From Gemmiger formicilis (lineage in GTDB: Bacteria > Bacillota > Clostridia > Oscillospirales > Ruminococcaceae): a stretch of DNA of 64,000 nucleotides. Below, one piece after another: positions 1 to 6,847 of this stretch; position 1 is the first letter of the stretch, and each line of letters opens with the position of its first letter. The stretch spans positions 62,001 through 126,000 of the forward strand of contig NZ_JANGCG010000007.1 in NCBI RefSeq assembly GCF_024462815.1. Reading direction: 5' to 3'. Both the position numbers and the translations under genes were made by a program. The notes under the pieces were generated by a model. It made no database searches. It was not told the origin of the DNA and saw nothing but the letters and a program-made list of their open reading frames with translations.

Positions 1-2
1 TC

Positions 3-284
3 TCCGACACGCTGACCAAGGGCGGCATCCCGTTCTACACCGGCGCGGACAGCTTCGTCACGGCAGGCGCCTTTGCAACCTGCGGCGTCAACTACACTGA
101 GCTGGGCACCTACACCGCCGATATGGCGCTGGACGTGCTGGAAACCGGCACCGTACCCGCCTACCACGTTATGGACGGCGGCATCATCACCGTCAACACC
201 GAGACCGCCGCTGCGCTGGGCATTGACTACAGCGCGTTCAACGAGCTGGCCGGTCAGGTTGTGGAGGTCACCACCGCAGAATAA
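3..284 (+). CDS. ABC transporter substrate-binding protein, C-terminal part (TrpX-like)
   Basis: Only the last 93 residues are inside the window; the gene begins upstream. The reading frame from base 3 runs to TAA at 282-284 and gives a lobe typical of periplasmic-binding-protein-like lipoproteins of the ABC_sub_bind family (PF04392), including ADMALDVLETG followed by a short strand and a terminal amphipathic stretch. The protein would capture a small ligand outside the membrane and deliver it to the permease and ATPase encoded next. In characterised relatives (TrpXYZ of streptococci) the ligand is an aromatic amino acid; that specificity is inferred from context and cannot be read from this fragment. 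A terminator-like hairpin separates it from the permease gene. Confidence 0.8.
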   Translation, partial: SDTLTKGGIPFYTGADSFVTAGAFATCGVNYTELGTYTADMALDVLETGTVPAYHVMDGGIITVNTETAAALGIDYSAFNELAGQVVEVTTAE

Positions 285-308
285 ACCCACCTTATTAAAA
301 GCATAGAG

Positions 309-334
309 CAGGGCGGCCACTCCGCCCTGCTTTT
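309..334 (+). terminator. Intercistronic hairpin with short T run
   Basis: GCAGGGCGG and CCGCCCTGC form a 9-bp stem with a short loop, followed by TTTT. It lies between the binding-protein gene and the permease gene of one transporter. It probably acts as a leaky terminator or 3'-end stabiliser that raises the ratio of binding protein to membrane components. Confidence 0.7.
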
Positions 335-365
335 GCAGATTCCAACAAGAGAGGAAGTCCCCCTT

Positions 366-1283
366 ATGTTTACCGTTGCCACTGTGCTGAACGCACTGGA
401 GCTGGGATTCATCTATGCGCTGGTTGCTATGGCGCTGTTCCTCAGCTTCCGGGTGCTGAACATCGCCGATATGACCACCGACGGCAGCTTTACACTGGGC
501 TGCGCCGTGTCGGCCACCGCCGCCGTGGCGGGCCACCCCTTCCTGGGGCTGCCGCTTGCCATGCTGGCGGGCGCGGCCGCAGGTTTTGTCACCGCGTTTT
601 TGCAGACGAAGCTGGCTGTGCCGTCCATTCTGGCGGGCATCATCACCAACACGGGGCTGTACACCGTCAATCTGGCGGTTATGGGGTTCTCCTCCAACGT
701 GCCCATGCTGAAAACGGTCACGGTCTTTACCGCGGCGCAGGGGCTTTTGGGGGACGCCGCCCCCTACAAGCTGATTGTGGCGGCGCTCATCACGGTGCTG
801 GTCTGCGTGCTGTTGATTGCATTTCTGGGCACGCGGCTGGGGCTTTCCATCCGCGCCACCGGCGATAACCCCGATATGGTCCGCGCCTCGTCCATCAACA
901 CGGCCTTCACCATCACGGTGGGGCTCTGCATCGCCAACGCCATGACGGCGCTGTCCGGCGCGGTACTGGCGCAGTACCAGCGCTCGGCGGATATCAACCT
1001 CGGCACCGGCATGGTGGTCATTGGTCTGGCGTCCCTCATCATCGGCGAGACCCTCTTTGGCCGCGGCGGTATGTGGGTCAAGGCCGTGGCCGCGGTGGCG
1101 GGCAGCATTATCTATCGCTTCATCATCGCGCTGGCCCTGCGTGCCAACGTCCCCTCGGAGTGCCTGAAGCTCATCTCTGCGGTGATCGTGGCGCTGGCCA
1201 TTGCCGCGCCGGCTCTCAAGGCGCGGATGGACTTCAAGCGCCGCCGTGCCAACGCCGGAAAGGAGGCGGCCCGCCATGCTTGA
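366..1283 (+). CDS. ABC transporter permease (TrpY-like, BPD_transp_2 family)
   Basis: This 305-residue hydrophobic protein has about eight to nine predicted membrane helices and belongs to the branched-chain-type permease family (PF02653). It would form the membrane channel of the importer whose binding protein and ATPase flank it. Recognisable family stretches include FLSFRVLNIADMTTDGSF near the N-terminus and the cytoplasmic-loop segment GLSIRATGDNPDMVRASSIN in the middle, where the ATPase docks. I chose ATG 366, which has GAGGAAG about 9 bases upstream; a TTG at 333 would start inside the preceding hairpin. The end overlaps the ATPase gene by 8 bases, indicating translational coupling. 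The substrate is probably an amino acid or similar small solute, by family only. Confidence 0.88.
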   Translation: MFTVATVLNALELGFIYALVAMALFLSFRVLNIADMTTDGSFTLGCAVSATAAVAGHPFLGLPLAMLAGAAAGFVTAFLQTKLAVPSILAGIITNTGLYTVNLAVMGFSSNVPMLKTVTVFTAAQGLLGDAAPYKLIVAALITVLVCVLLIAFLGTRLGLSIRATGDNPDMVRASSINTAFTITVGLCIANAMTALSGAVLAQYQRSADINLGTGMVVIGLASLIIGETLFGRGGMWVKAVAAVAGSIIYRFIIALALRANVPSECLKLISAVIVALAIAAPALKARMDFKRRRANAGKEAARHA

Positions 1284-2082
1284 TTTGCAGAATATCAGCA
1301 AGACCTTCAACCCCGGCACGGTCAATGAAAAAACCGCGCTGGAAGGTGTGAATCTCCACTTGAATGACGGTGACTTTGCCACGATTGTCGGATCCAACGG
1401 CGCGGGCAAGTCTACACTGTTCAACGCCATTGCGGGCGAATTCATCGCCGATACCGGCACCATCACGCTGGATGGGCAGGACATTACCTTCCTGCCGGAC
1501 TACAAACGCTCCAAGGCGATTGGCCGTATGTTCCAGGATCCGCTGCGCGGCACGGCCCCGCATATGACGATTGAAGAAAACCTTGCGCTCGCCTTCCTGC
1601 GGGCCTCGGGGCATACGTCCAGCTTCTCGCGCATCTCCAAAAAGGACCGTGAGCTCTTTGCGGAAAAGCTGTCCGCGCTGGGGCTGGGGCTGGAGGATAG
1701 AATGAAGCAGCCGGTGGGGCTGCTCTCCGGCGGGCAGCGGCAGGCGCTGACCCTGCTGATGGCCACCCTTGTCACGCCGAAGCTGCTGCTGCTGGATGAG
1801 CACACCGCCGCCCTTGACCCTGCCACGGCAGACAAGGTGCTGGAGCTGACGAAGAAAATTGTGGCCGAAAACCACCTGACCTGCCTGATGATTACCCACA
1901 ATATGCACGATGCCCTGACTTTGGGCAACCGCACGCTGATGATGGACCACGGCCATATTGTGCTGGACATCGGCGGCGAGGAGCGCGCCCACACCACCGT
2001 GGACGGCCTGCTGAACCGCTTTGCCGAAAATGTGGGCCACGCCCTGGACAACGACAGAATCCTATTGAGCAAGGAACAGTAA
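1276..2082 (+). CDS. ABC transporter ATP-binding protein (TrpZ-like)
   Basis: The 268-residue protein is a complete ABC ATPase. The Walker A motif GSNGAGKST is at residues 39-47, the signature SGGQRQ at 151-156, the Walker B LLLLDE ending at E175, and a D-loop follows (AALD). It energises the importer made by the two upstream genes. The start codon at 1276 lies inside the 3' end of the permease gene and is preceded by AAAGGAGG, a strong ribosome-binding site. The gene closes the operon, and a bidirectional terminator follows directly. Nothing unusual is seen in the catalytic motifs. Confidence 0.92.
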   Translation: MLDLQNISKTFNPGTVNEKTALEGVNLHLNDGDFATIVGSNGAGKSTLFNAIAGEFIADTGTITLDGQDITFLPDYKRSKAIGRMFQDPLRGTAPHMTIEENLALAFLRASGHTSSFSRISKKDRELFAEKLSALGLGLEDRMKQPVGLLSGGQRQALTLLMATLVTPKLLLLDEHTAALDPATADKVLELTKKIVAENHLTCLMITHNMHDALTLGNRTLMMDHGHIVLDIGGEERAHTTVDGLLNRFAENVGHALDNDRILLSKEQ

Positions 2083-2094
2083 ACATAAAAAATA

Positions 2095-2130
2095 CCGCCT
2101 GTGCGATAAAAACGCACAGGCGGTTCTGTT
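2095..2130. terminator. Bidirectional terminator between ABC operon and galM
   Basis: CCGCCTGTGCG and CGCACAGGCGG form an 11-bp stem. T-rich sequence follows on the plus side, and an A-rich tract (T-rich on the minus strand) lies on the other side. It can therefore end both the plus-strand ABC operon and the minus-strand galM transcript. Confidence 0.88.
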
Positions 2131-2137
2131 TTGCTCG

Positions 2138-3187
2138 TTATAGCGGTGCGGTGTCAAACCGATAAATCGTGGTGGAGCTGTAGGGCTTGTCCGGCAGAAG
2201 GGTGGTGTCGGGGAAATTCGGGTGGTTCGGGGCATCGGGGAAATCCTCGGTCTCAAAGCAGACCGCATCCCGCACGGCGTACTGCGCGCCGTCCTTGCCG
2301 GCAGTGACAGGCTTTAGGAAGTTGGCCGTGTACAGGTGCATACCGGGCAGGGTGGTCAGAACCTCCATCCGGATGCCGGTCTCGGGGCCGACCGCCCACG
2401 CCGCGTGGCGCAGGCCGCTGTCCCGGATGACAAAGCACTGGTCATAGCCGCCGCAGTTGGTCAGCGGCTTGAAATCCGCACCAATGTCCAGCCCCAGCGT
2501 CTTTTCCTCGGTAAAGTCCATCGGCGTACCCTTTACAGGCAGCTTGCGGCCAGTGGGGATGCTGTGTGCGTTCGCCTCCAGATAATAGTCCGCGTCCAGC
2601 GTCAGGCGGTGGCCCATGGCACTGCCGCTGGCGTGGCCGTTCAGATTAAAATAGCTGTGGTTCGTCATATTGCAGACGGTGGGCGCGTCTGTGGTCGCGC
2701 TGTAGCGGATAACCAACCCGCTTTTGGCAAGGCTGTACTGGATGGTCAGCTTCACATTGCCGGGGAAGCCGTCGGTACCGCTCGGGCTGAGCGCGGTCAT
2801 TGTCACGCTGTCATTCTCGCCGGGGGTCGGTGCCACCGTAAAGAAGCTATGGCTGAATCCGTGCAGGCCGCTATGCAGGCAGTTGCCGTTCTCGTTGGGG
2901 GTCACATGGACAATTTCCTCATACAGCGGGAACTGCGCGCCTGCAATGCGGTTGGCAAAGCGGCCCACGGCAGCGCCCATGCTGTCGGTGTTCAGCTCAT
3001 AGTCGGCGGCGGTGTCATAGCCCAGCACCACATCGGTGGGGTTGCCCTTGCGGTCCGGCACAAGAATACGGTGGATGATGGCGGCATAGCTGAGCAGCTG
3101 CACCTCCATAAAATCATTTTTCAGCACGGCCAGCTTGACGGCCTCGCCGGTGGTAGCCTTGCCGAAATCCCGGATGGTAACGGACAT
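2138..3187 (-). CDS. galM: Aldose 1-epimerase (galactose mutarotase)
   Basis: The 349-residue protein interconverts the alpha and beta anomers of galactose or glucose and feeds the Leloir pathway. Family motifs are present: NCLHSGLHG with the substrate-binding His near 105, TNHSYFNL with the catalytic acid His177, GYDQCF with Asp249, and CFETEDFPDAPNHP with the catalytic base Glu312. Length is normal for the family. The start is preceded by AAGGAGG. It is the second gene behind the YerC-like regulator, 12 bases apart, and ends at a shared terminator. No other galactose genes are in the window, so its partner pathway is not shown here. Confidence 0.95.
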   Translation of the reverse strand: MSVTIRDFGKATTGEAVKLAVLKNDFMEVQLLSYAAIIHRILVPDRKGNPTDVVLGYDTAADYELNTDSMGAAVGRFANRIAGAQFPLYEEIVHVTPNENGNCLHSGLHGFSHSFFTVAPTPGENDSVTMTALSPSGTDGFPGNVKLTIQYSLAKSGLVIRYSATTDAPTVCNMTNHSYFNLNGHASGSAMGHRLTLDADYYLEANAHSIPTGRKLPVKGTPMDFTEEKTLGLDIGADFKPLTNCGGYDQCFVIRDSGLRHAAWAVGPETGIRMEVLTTLPGMHLYTANFLKPVTAGKDGAQYAVRDAVCFETEDFPDAPNHPNFPDTTLLPDKPYSSTTIYRFDTAPL

Positions 3188-3199
3188 AATAGAGCCTCC

Positions 3200-3508
3200 T
3201 TAAGATTTATCGTCCGCGCTGATGCCCTTGGCGGCCAAATCCTCGCGCACGCTCTCGGCCACGCTGCCGGTGCCGTAGTTCAGCATCCGGTTCACGCGGC
3301 TTACGGTGGCGCTGGAAGCGCCGGTTTCCCGGCGAATCTCGCTGTAGACCTTGCCCTGCAGCAGGCAGCCAGCCACGGCATAGCGCTGCTCCATTGTGCG
3401 CAGCTCGGTCACGGCGCACAAATCATCAAAAAAGCGGATGCACTCCTCCAGATTGTTCAGGCGGAGAATCGCCTCATACAAGGCGGTATTGCGTTCATTC
3501 TGCTGCAT
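3200..3508 (-). CDS. YerC/YecD family TrpR-related regulator
   Basis: About 102 residues with a TrpR-like helix-turn-helix, motif ETGASSATVSRVNRML near residues 60-75. It matches the YerC/YecD family of Bacillota, small DNA-binding proteins whose targets are largely unknown. The start is uncertain. ATG 3508 begins MQQNERN, as family members usually do, but the nearest Shine-Dalgarno (AAAGAGG) is far upstream. A perfect hairpin GGCGCAC/GTGCGCC lies between them and could bring them together. A GTG at 3523 inside that hairpin is the alternative start. The gene leads a two-gene operon with galM and may repress it through the dyad in its own promoter. Confidence 0.85.
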   Translation of the reverse strand: MQQNERNTALYEAILRLNNLEECIRFFDDLCAVTELRTMEQRYAVAGCLLQGKVYSEIRRETGASSATVSRVNRMLNYGTGSVAESVREDLAAKGISADDKS

Positions 3509-3585
3509 AACGTAGAGGCGCACAGCGGTGCGCCAACCTCTTTCTTTGTAAAATCTGCATCTGTATGCAGTCTTTGATTATTTTC

Positions 3586-3614
3586 ATTCTAGCAAATTTG
3601 ACCAATCAAGTCAA
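3586..3614 (-). promoter_or_regulatory. Promoter and operator-like dyad for yerC-galM
   Basis: On the minus strand TTGACT, a 17-base spacer and TAGAAT form a near-consensus housekeeping promoter. The -35 box and spacer contain an inverted repeat TTGAC-N7-GTCAA (3598-3614). A repressor bound there would block RNA polymerase, so autoregulation by the YerC-like protein is a reasonable guess. Confidence 0.8.
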
Positions 3615-3650
3615 TACATTAAAGCACGAAAGTGGTACCGAAAAACCATT

Positions 3651-3803
3651 GGGCAACACCGCACAATTCGCGCCTTACGGCTTAAGCACAATCTGCGTTG
3701 CCAAAATGCTCGATAATATATACCAGTATTATCTGCGCTTTTTGCTTAGCAGCTTGTACTTCTCGCTCGCTGCATCGGCACTTAGAATTATGCGGTGCTG
3801 CCC
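3651..3803. repeat. 153-bp MITE-like palindromic element
   Basis: Terminal arms GGGCAACACCGCACAATTC (3651-3669) and its near-perfect inverse at 3785-3803 match at 17 of 19 positions. They bracket about 115 bp with no convincing coding potential. The element fills most of the 352-bp gap between the divergent YerC-like and DUF3592 genes. No clear target-site duplication is visible. The structure suggests a miniature non-autonomous transposable element or a long REP-type repeat. Its family cannot be named from one copy. Confidence 0.6.
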
Positions 3804-3860
3804 TTGCATTTTACACCAAAATGTTGTACTATAGACTTACCAAGCGATAGGGAGAACACT

Positions 3861-4247
3861 ATGCCGACTACACTGATGATTGTTTACCGCGTGCTGGGCA
3901 CGCTGCTTTTTGCACTGGCTGCCGCCGCGATTGTGGAAAAGTACCGCACGGTGCGCGGGGCGGTGCTGCTGCCCGCCCGCGTGCTGGAATGTCGCCGCGC
4001 CGCCTCGACCAACAGCAGCCGGGGTGCGGGCGGCTACCGCTATCTGGTGGAGCTGTACGCCAACGGCCAGCGGCTGGAAATGGAGACGAATGACGCCTTC
4101 TGGTTCAAGCACGACAAGGACACAGGCAAGGTGGTGCAGGTCTGGTACAACCCCAACGCCCGCTGTGTCGAGCGCAAAAGCTGGGAAACGGAAATCTTCT
4201 CGGCGGTGCTGGCGATTGTGGGCGCGGCGCTGCTGCTCATCCGGTGA
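3861..4247 (+). CDS. DUF3592-like membrane protein
   Basis: A 128-residue protein of unknown function. It has one N-terminal and one C-terminal transmembrane helix (about residues 5-25 and 110-128) around a soluble middle domain. That domain contains YRYLVELYANGQRL and a VWYNP segment, both characteristic of the DUF3592 fold. The start at 3861 has GGGAGAA nearby and gives a normal membrane N-terminus. It is 9 bases upstream of rmuC and probably co-transcribed with it. No catalytic motif is seen. Confidence 0.75.
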   Translation: MPTTLMIVYRVLGTLLFALAAAAIVEKYRTVRGAVLLPARVLECRRAASTNSSRGAGGYRYLVELYANGQRLEMETNDAFWFKHDKDTGKVVQVWYNPNARCVERKSWETEIFSAVLAIVGAALLLIR

Positions 4248-4256
4248 GGAAACGCG

Positions 4257-5633
4257 ATGGAATGGATACTGTATGTGCTGCTGGCGCTGGCTGCCGCGGG
4301 GGATATCCTGCTGGCGGTGCTTCTGGGCAAGGTACTGCACAAAAACAACGAGCCACAGCAGAAAATTGATACGGCGGATGACTATGTCCGCGCTATGACG
4401 CCGGTGTTGCAGGGGGAGGTTGACCTTCTGGCCGAGCAGCTGCGCGCCATGCAGGGGGACAGCGCCCGTACCACTTCGGCCTCGCTGCGGGATTTTTCTG
4501 CCGTTCTGGCCGAGAACCAGCGTCAGGCCGCGGCTAACAGCACCGCCCGGCTGGAGGCGATAGATCGCGCCGGTGCGGCCCGCCAGAAGGCGGCCAACGA
4601 TGCCCTGCTGGCACAGCTGACGATGATGGAAACGCGGCTGAAAAATCTGGAGGATTCCAACGCCACCCGGATGGACAGCGTGCGCGGGGCGCTGGTGCAG
4701 GGACTGAACACCATCCGCGCTGACAACAACAAGAAGCTCGATGAAATCCGCGGCACGGTGGAGGAAAAGCTGCAGGACACCCTGCAGCAGCGCATCAATG
4801 ATTCCTTCAAGGCGGTCAGCACCCAGCTGGAGCAGGTTTACAAGGGCCTGGGCGAGATGCAGAACCTTGCCGCCGACGTGGGCAGCCTGAAGCAGGTACT
4901 TTCCGGCGTCAAGACCCGCGGCATCCTCGGCGAGGTGCAGCTGGGCGCGATTCTGGAGCAGATTCTGGCCCCCGGCCAGTACGAGTGCAACGTTGCCACC
5001 GTGCCCGGCAGTGCCAACCGCGTGGAATTTGCCATCAAGATGCCGGGGCAGAACGGCACGGTCTGGCTGCCCATTGACGCGAAATTCCCCGGTGATACTT
5101 ACGCCCACTTGCAGGCGGCGCAGGAGCGCGGCGACACCGCCGCCACCAACGCGATGCGCAAGGCGCTGAACAACGTCCTGCGCGCCGAGGCGAAGGACAT
5201 CCACGATAAGTACATCGAGGTGCCCTACACCACCAGCTTCGGCATCCTGTTCCTGCCGTTTGAGGGACTGTATGCCGAGGTGGTTTCCAACGGTATAACG
5301 GAGGTTTTGCAGCGCGACTACCAGATTACAGTGGCGGGCCCCTCCACCATGGCGGCGCTGCTCAACGCGCTGCAGATGGGTTTCCGCACGCTGGCCATCC
5401 AGAAGCGCTCCGGCGAGGTCTGGACGATTCTGGGCGCGGTCAAGACTGAGTTTGAAAAGTTCGGCGTTGGCCTGCAGCAGATGCAGCGCCACCTGAACCA
5501 GACTGGCTCCGATCTGGAGGAGCTTATCGGCCCGCGCAGCCGCGCCATCACCCGCAAGCTGGAATCCGTCCAGCAGCTGGACCCGGACGCCGCCGCCAAC
5601 CTGTTGGGCCTTGAACAGCCTGCACAAAAATAA
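4257..5633 (+). CDS. rmuC: DNA recombination protein RmuC
   Basis: The 458-residue protein starts with a membrane anchor (residues about 2-24). A long coiled-coil region follows (about 50-190, rich in A, Q, R, E and D), then the RmuC nuclease-like domain (about 195-430). Recognised RmuC stretches are GILGEVQLGAILEQIL, PIDAKFPGDTY and a VPYTTSFGILFLPFEGLYAEV-type core. RmuC limits sequence inversions at short inverted repeats in E. coli and resembles PD-(D/E)XK nucleases; its biochemical activity is still poorly defined. It is complete and of usual length. A strong terminator follows 32 bases after the stop. Confidence 0.93.
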   Translation: MEWILYVLLALAAAGDILLAVLLGKVLHKNNEPQQKIDTADDYVRAMTPVLQGEVDLLAEQLRAMQGDSARTTSASLRDFSAVLAENQRQAAANSTARLEAIDRAGAARQKAANDALLAQLTMMETRLKNLEDSNATRMDSVRGALVQGLNTIRADNNKKLDEIRGTVEEKLQDTLQQRINDSFKAVSTQLEQVYKGLGEMQNLAADVGSLKQVLSGVKTRGILGEVQLGAILEQILAPGQYECNVATVPGSANRVEFAIKMPGQNGTVWLPIDAKFPGDTYAHLQAAQERGDTAATNAMRKALNNVLRAEAKDIHDKYIEVPYTTSFGILFLPFEGLYAEVVSNGITEVLQRDYQITVAGPSTMAALLNALQMGFRTLAIQKRSGEVWTILGAVKTEFEKFGVGLQQMQRHLNQTGSDLEELIGPRSRAITRKLESVQQLDPDAAANLLGLEQPAQK

Positions 5634-5664
5634 CCCATAGTATATGTCATATTTGCCAGAATCT

Positions 5665-5686
5665 GCCCCCGCAAGGGGGCTTTTTC
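5665..5686 (+). terminator. Terminator after rmuC
   Basis: GCCCCC-GCAA-GGGGGC followed by TTTTT is a textbook intrinsic terminator with a GNRA-type tetraloop. Confidence 0.93.
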
Positions 5687-5701
5687 TGTTTCTGCGCCCA
5701 C

Positions 5702-5730
5702 TTTACAGAGCGGGCGCGGTGTGGTATACT
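5702..5730 (+). promoter_or_regulatory. Promoter for degV
   Basis: TTTACA, a 17-base spacer and TATACT stand 65 bases before the degV start codon, just after the rmuC terminator. Confidence 0.8.
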
Positions 5731-5794
5731 GTACGAGTTATTGAATAGTCAACAAAATGTGCGGCCCCGCCGCCTTCCATAAAGGAGCGAACCT

Positions 5795-6640
5795 ATGATT
5801 CGTATTATCACCGATTCTGCCGCCGATCTGACTGCGGCGGAGCTGACCGTCCCCGGCGTCACCGTTGTGCCCATGACCGTCACCTTTGCGGACGGAACCA
5901 GCCGCGAGGATGACGGCAGCATGACGAAGGACGAGTTTTTTGCCCGGCTGGCCGAGGACAGCAAGCTGCCCCGCACCAGCCAGCCCAGCCCGGCTAGCTT
6001 TATGCAGCTGTATGAGGACGCCGCCGCGGCGGGGGATGAGGTTCTTGTAATCACCATCGGCCAGAAGCTGTCCGGCACCTACCAATGCGCGCATCTGGCC
6101 GCCGCCGATGTCGGCCTGCAGGCGCATATCGTGGACTCTGAGGCGGCTTCGCAGGGTGAGGCGCTGCTCGTCCGTGAGGCGGTGCGCCTGCGCGACGAGG
6201 AGGGCCTGACGGCGGAGGAAATCGCCGCTGTGCTGGAGCAATTCAAGAAGCGGGTGCGTATCGTCGCCGTGGTGGACAGCCTCAAGCATCTGCAGAAGGG
6301 CGGCCGCCTGCCCGCCGCCGTGGCCATTGTGGGCGGCGCGCTGGGCATCAAGCCGGTGCTGGCCCTGCAGGACGGCGCTATCAAGCTGGTGGACAAGGGC
6401 CGCGGCCGCCCCGGTGCGCTGGTCGCCATGTTCAAGCAACTGGACGCGCTCGGTGGTGTTGACCCGCGCTACGGCTATACGCTGCTCTACAGCGATAACA
6501 AGCAGCTTGTTGCACCGGTACACCACTACATGCACCAGAATCTCCAACTGACCGGCGGCCGTGTGGCCCAGCTTGGCCCCACCATCGGCACCCATGTCGG
6601 CCCCGGCGTGGTCGGCGTGGTGTTTGTGGCGAAGGAGTAA
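5795..6640 (+). CDS. DegV family fatty-acid-binding protein
   Basis: The 281-residue protein matches the DegV family (PF02645), which in Bacillota bind an acyl chain between two domains and, as FakB, present fatty acids to the kinase FakA. Visible features are the N-terminal DSAADL loop, TSQPSPASF (the head-group-binding Thr/Ser region, about residues 66-74), and HLQKGGRLPA in the second domain. Length is typical. It is transcribed alone from its own promoter and ends before a REP-like hairpin and a terminator. No FakA-like kinase is in the window, so a fatty-acid role is inferred from the family. Confidence 0.92.
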   Translation: MIRIITDSAADLTAAELTVPGVTVVPMTVTFADGTSREDDGSMTKDEFFARLAEDSKLPRTSQPSPASFMQLYEDAAAAGDEVLVITIGQKLSGTYQCAHLAAADVGLQAHIVDSEAASQGEALLVREAVRLRDEEGLTAEEIAAVLEQFKKRVRIVAVVDSLKHLQKGGRLPAAVAIVGGALGIKPVLALQDGAIKLVDKGRGRPGALVAMFKQLDALGGVDPRYGYTLLYSDNKQLVAPVHHYMHQNLQLTGGRVAQLGPTIGTHVGPGVVGVVFVAKE

Positions 6641-6650
6641 TAAAATAAAA

Positions 6651-6679
6651 TGTAGGGGCGAGCCATGCTCGCCCCTACA
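6651..6679. repeat. REP-like hairpin repeat, copy 1
   Basis: A 12-bp perfect inverted repeat with core GTAGGGGCGAG/CTCGCCCCTAC. Sequence-related hairpins occur at 21852, 51600, 56338-56485 and 63632. It is intergenic, directly after degV. Confidence 0.75.
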
Positions 6680-6684
6680 AATCG

Positions 6685-6710
6685 GCTTCTCCGTTCGGAG
6701 AAGCTTTTTT
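6685..6710 (+). terminator. Terminator after degV
   Basis: GCTTCTCC-GTTC-GGAGAAGC is followed by TTTTTT. It also overlaps the 3' end of the convergent small OadG-like gene. Confidence 0.9.
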
Positions 6711-6834
6711 ATTTTCCGCTAAAAAGCTTATTCAGCAGATAGACCCCCAGCACCAGCGCGCCGAGGACGAGGAAAATCCCCGCCATACCGGCACAGAGCA
6801 TCGAGAGGGTGACGGGCAGCAGAGCAGTTGACAT
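6709..6834 (-). CDS. Small OadG-like membrane subunit
   Basis: A 41-residue single-span protein, MSTALLPVTL at its start and ending YLLNKLFSGK, with one transmembrane helix at about residues 12-35. An AAGGAGG site lies 7 bases before its ATG. It follows the OadB-like gene by 13 bases on the same strand. Small membrane gamma/OadG-related subunits normally accompany the beta subunit of sodium-pumping decarboxylases and stabilise the complex. The assignment rests on size, topology and position, because the sequence is too short for firm homology. Confidence 0.7.
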   Translation of the reverse strand: MSTALLPVTLSMLCAGMAGIFLVLGALVLGVYLLNKLFSGK

Positions 6835-6847
6835 GGCGCAAGCCTCC

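Noticed and set aside
73-306. 77-residue frame at the left edge
   Set aside because: It is out of frame with the clear binding-protein C-terminus and rich in P, T and W as GC-rich shadows are.
3565-3834. 89-residue plus-strand frame
   Set aside because: It runs through the yerC promoter and the MITE-like element and has no ribosome-binding site.
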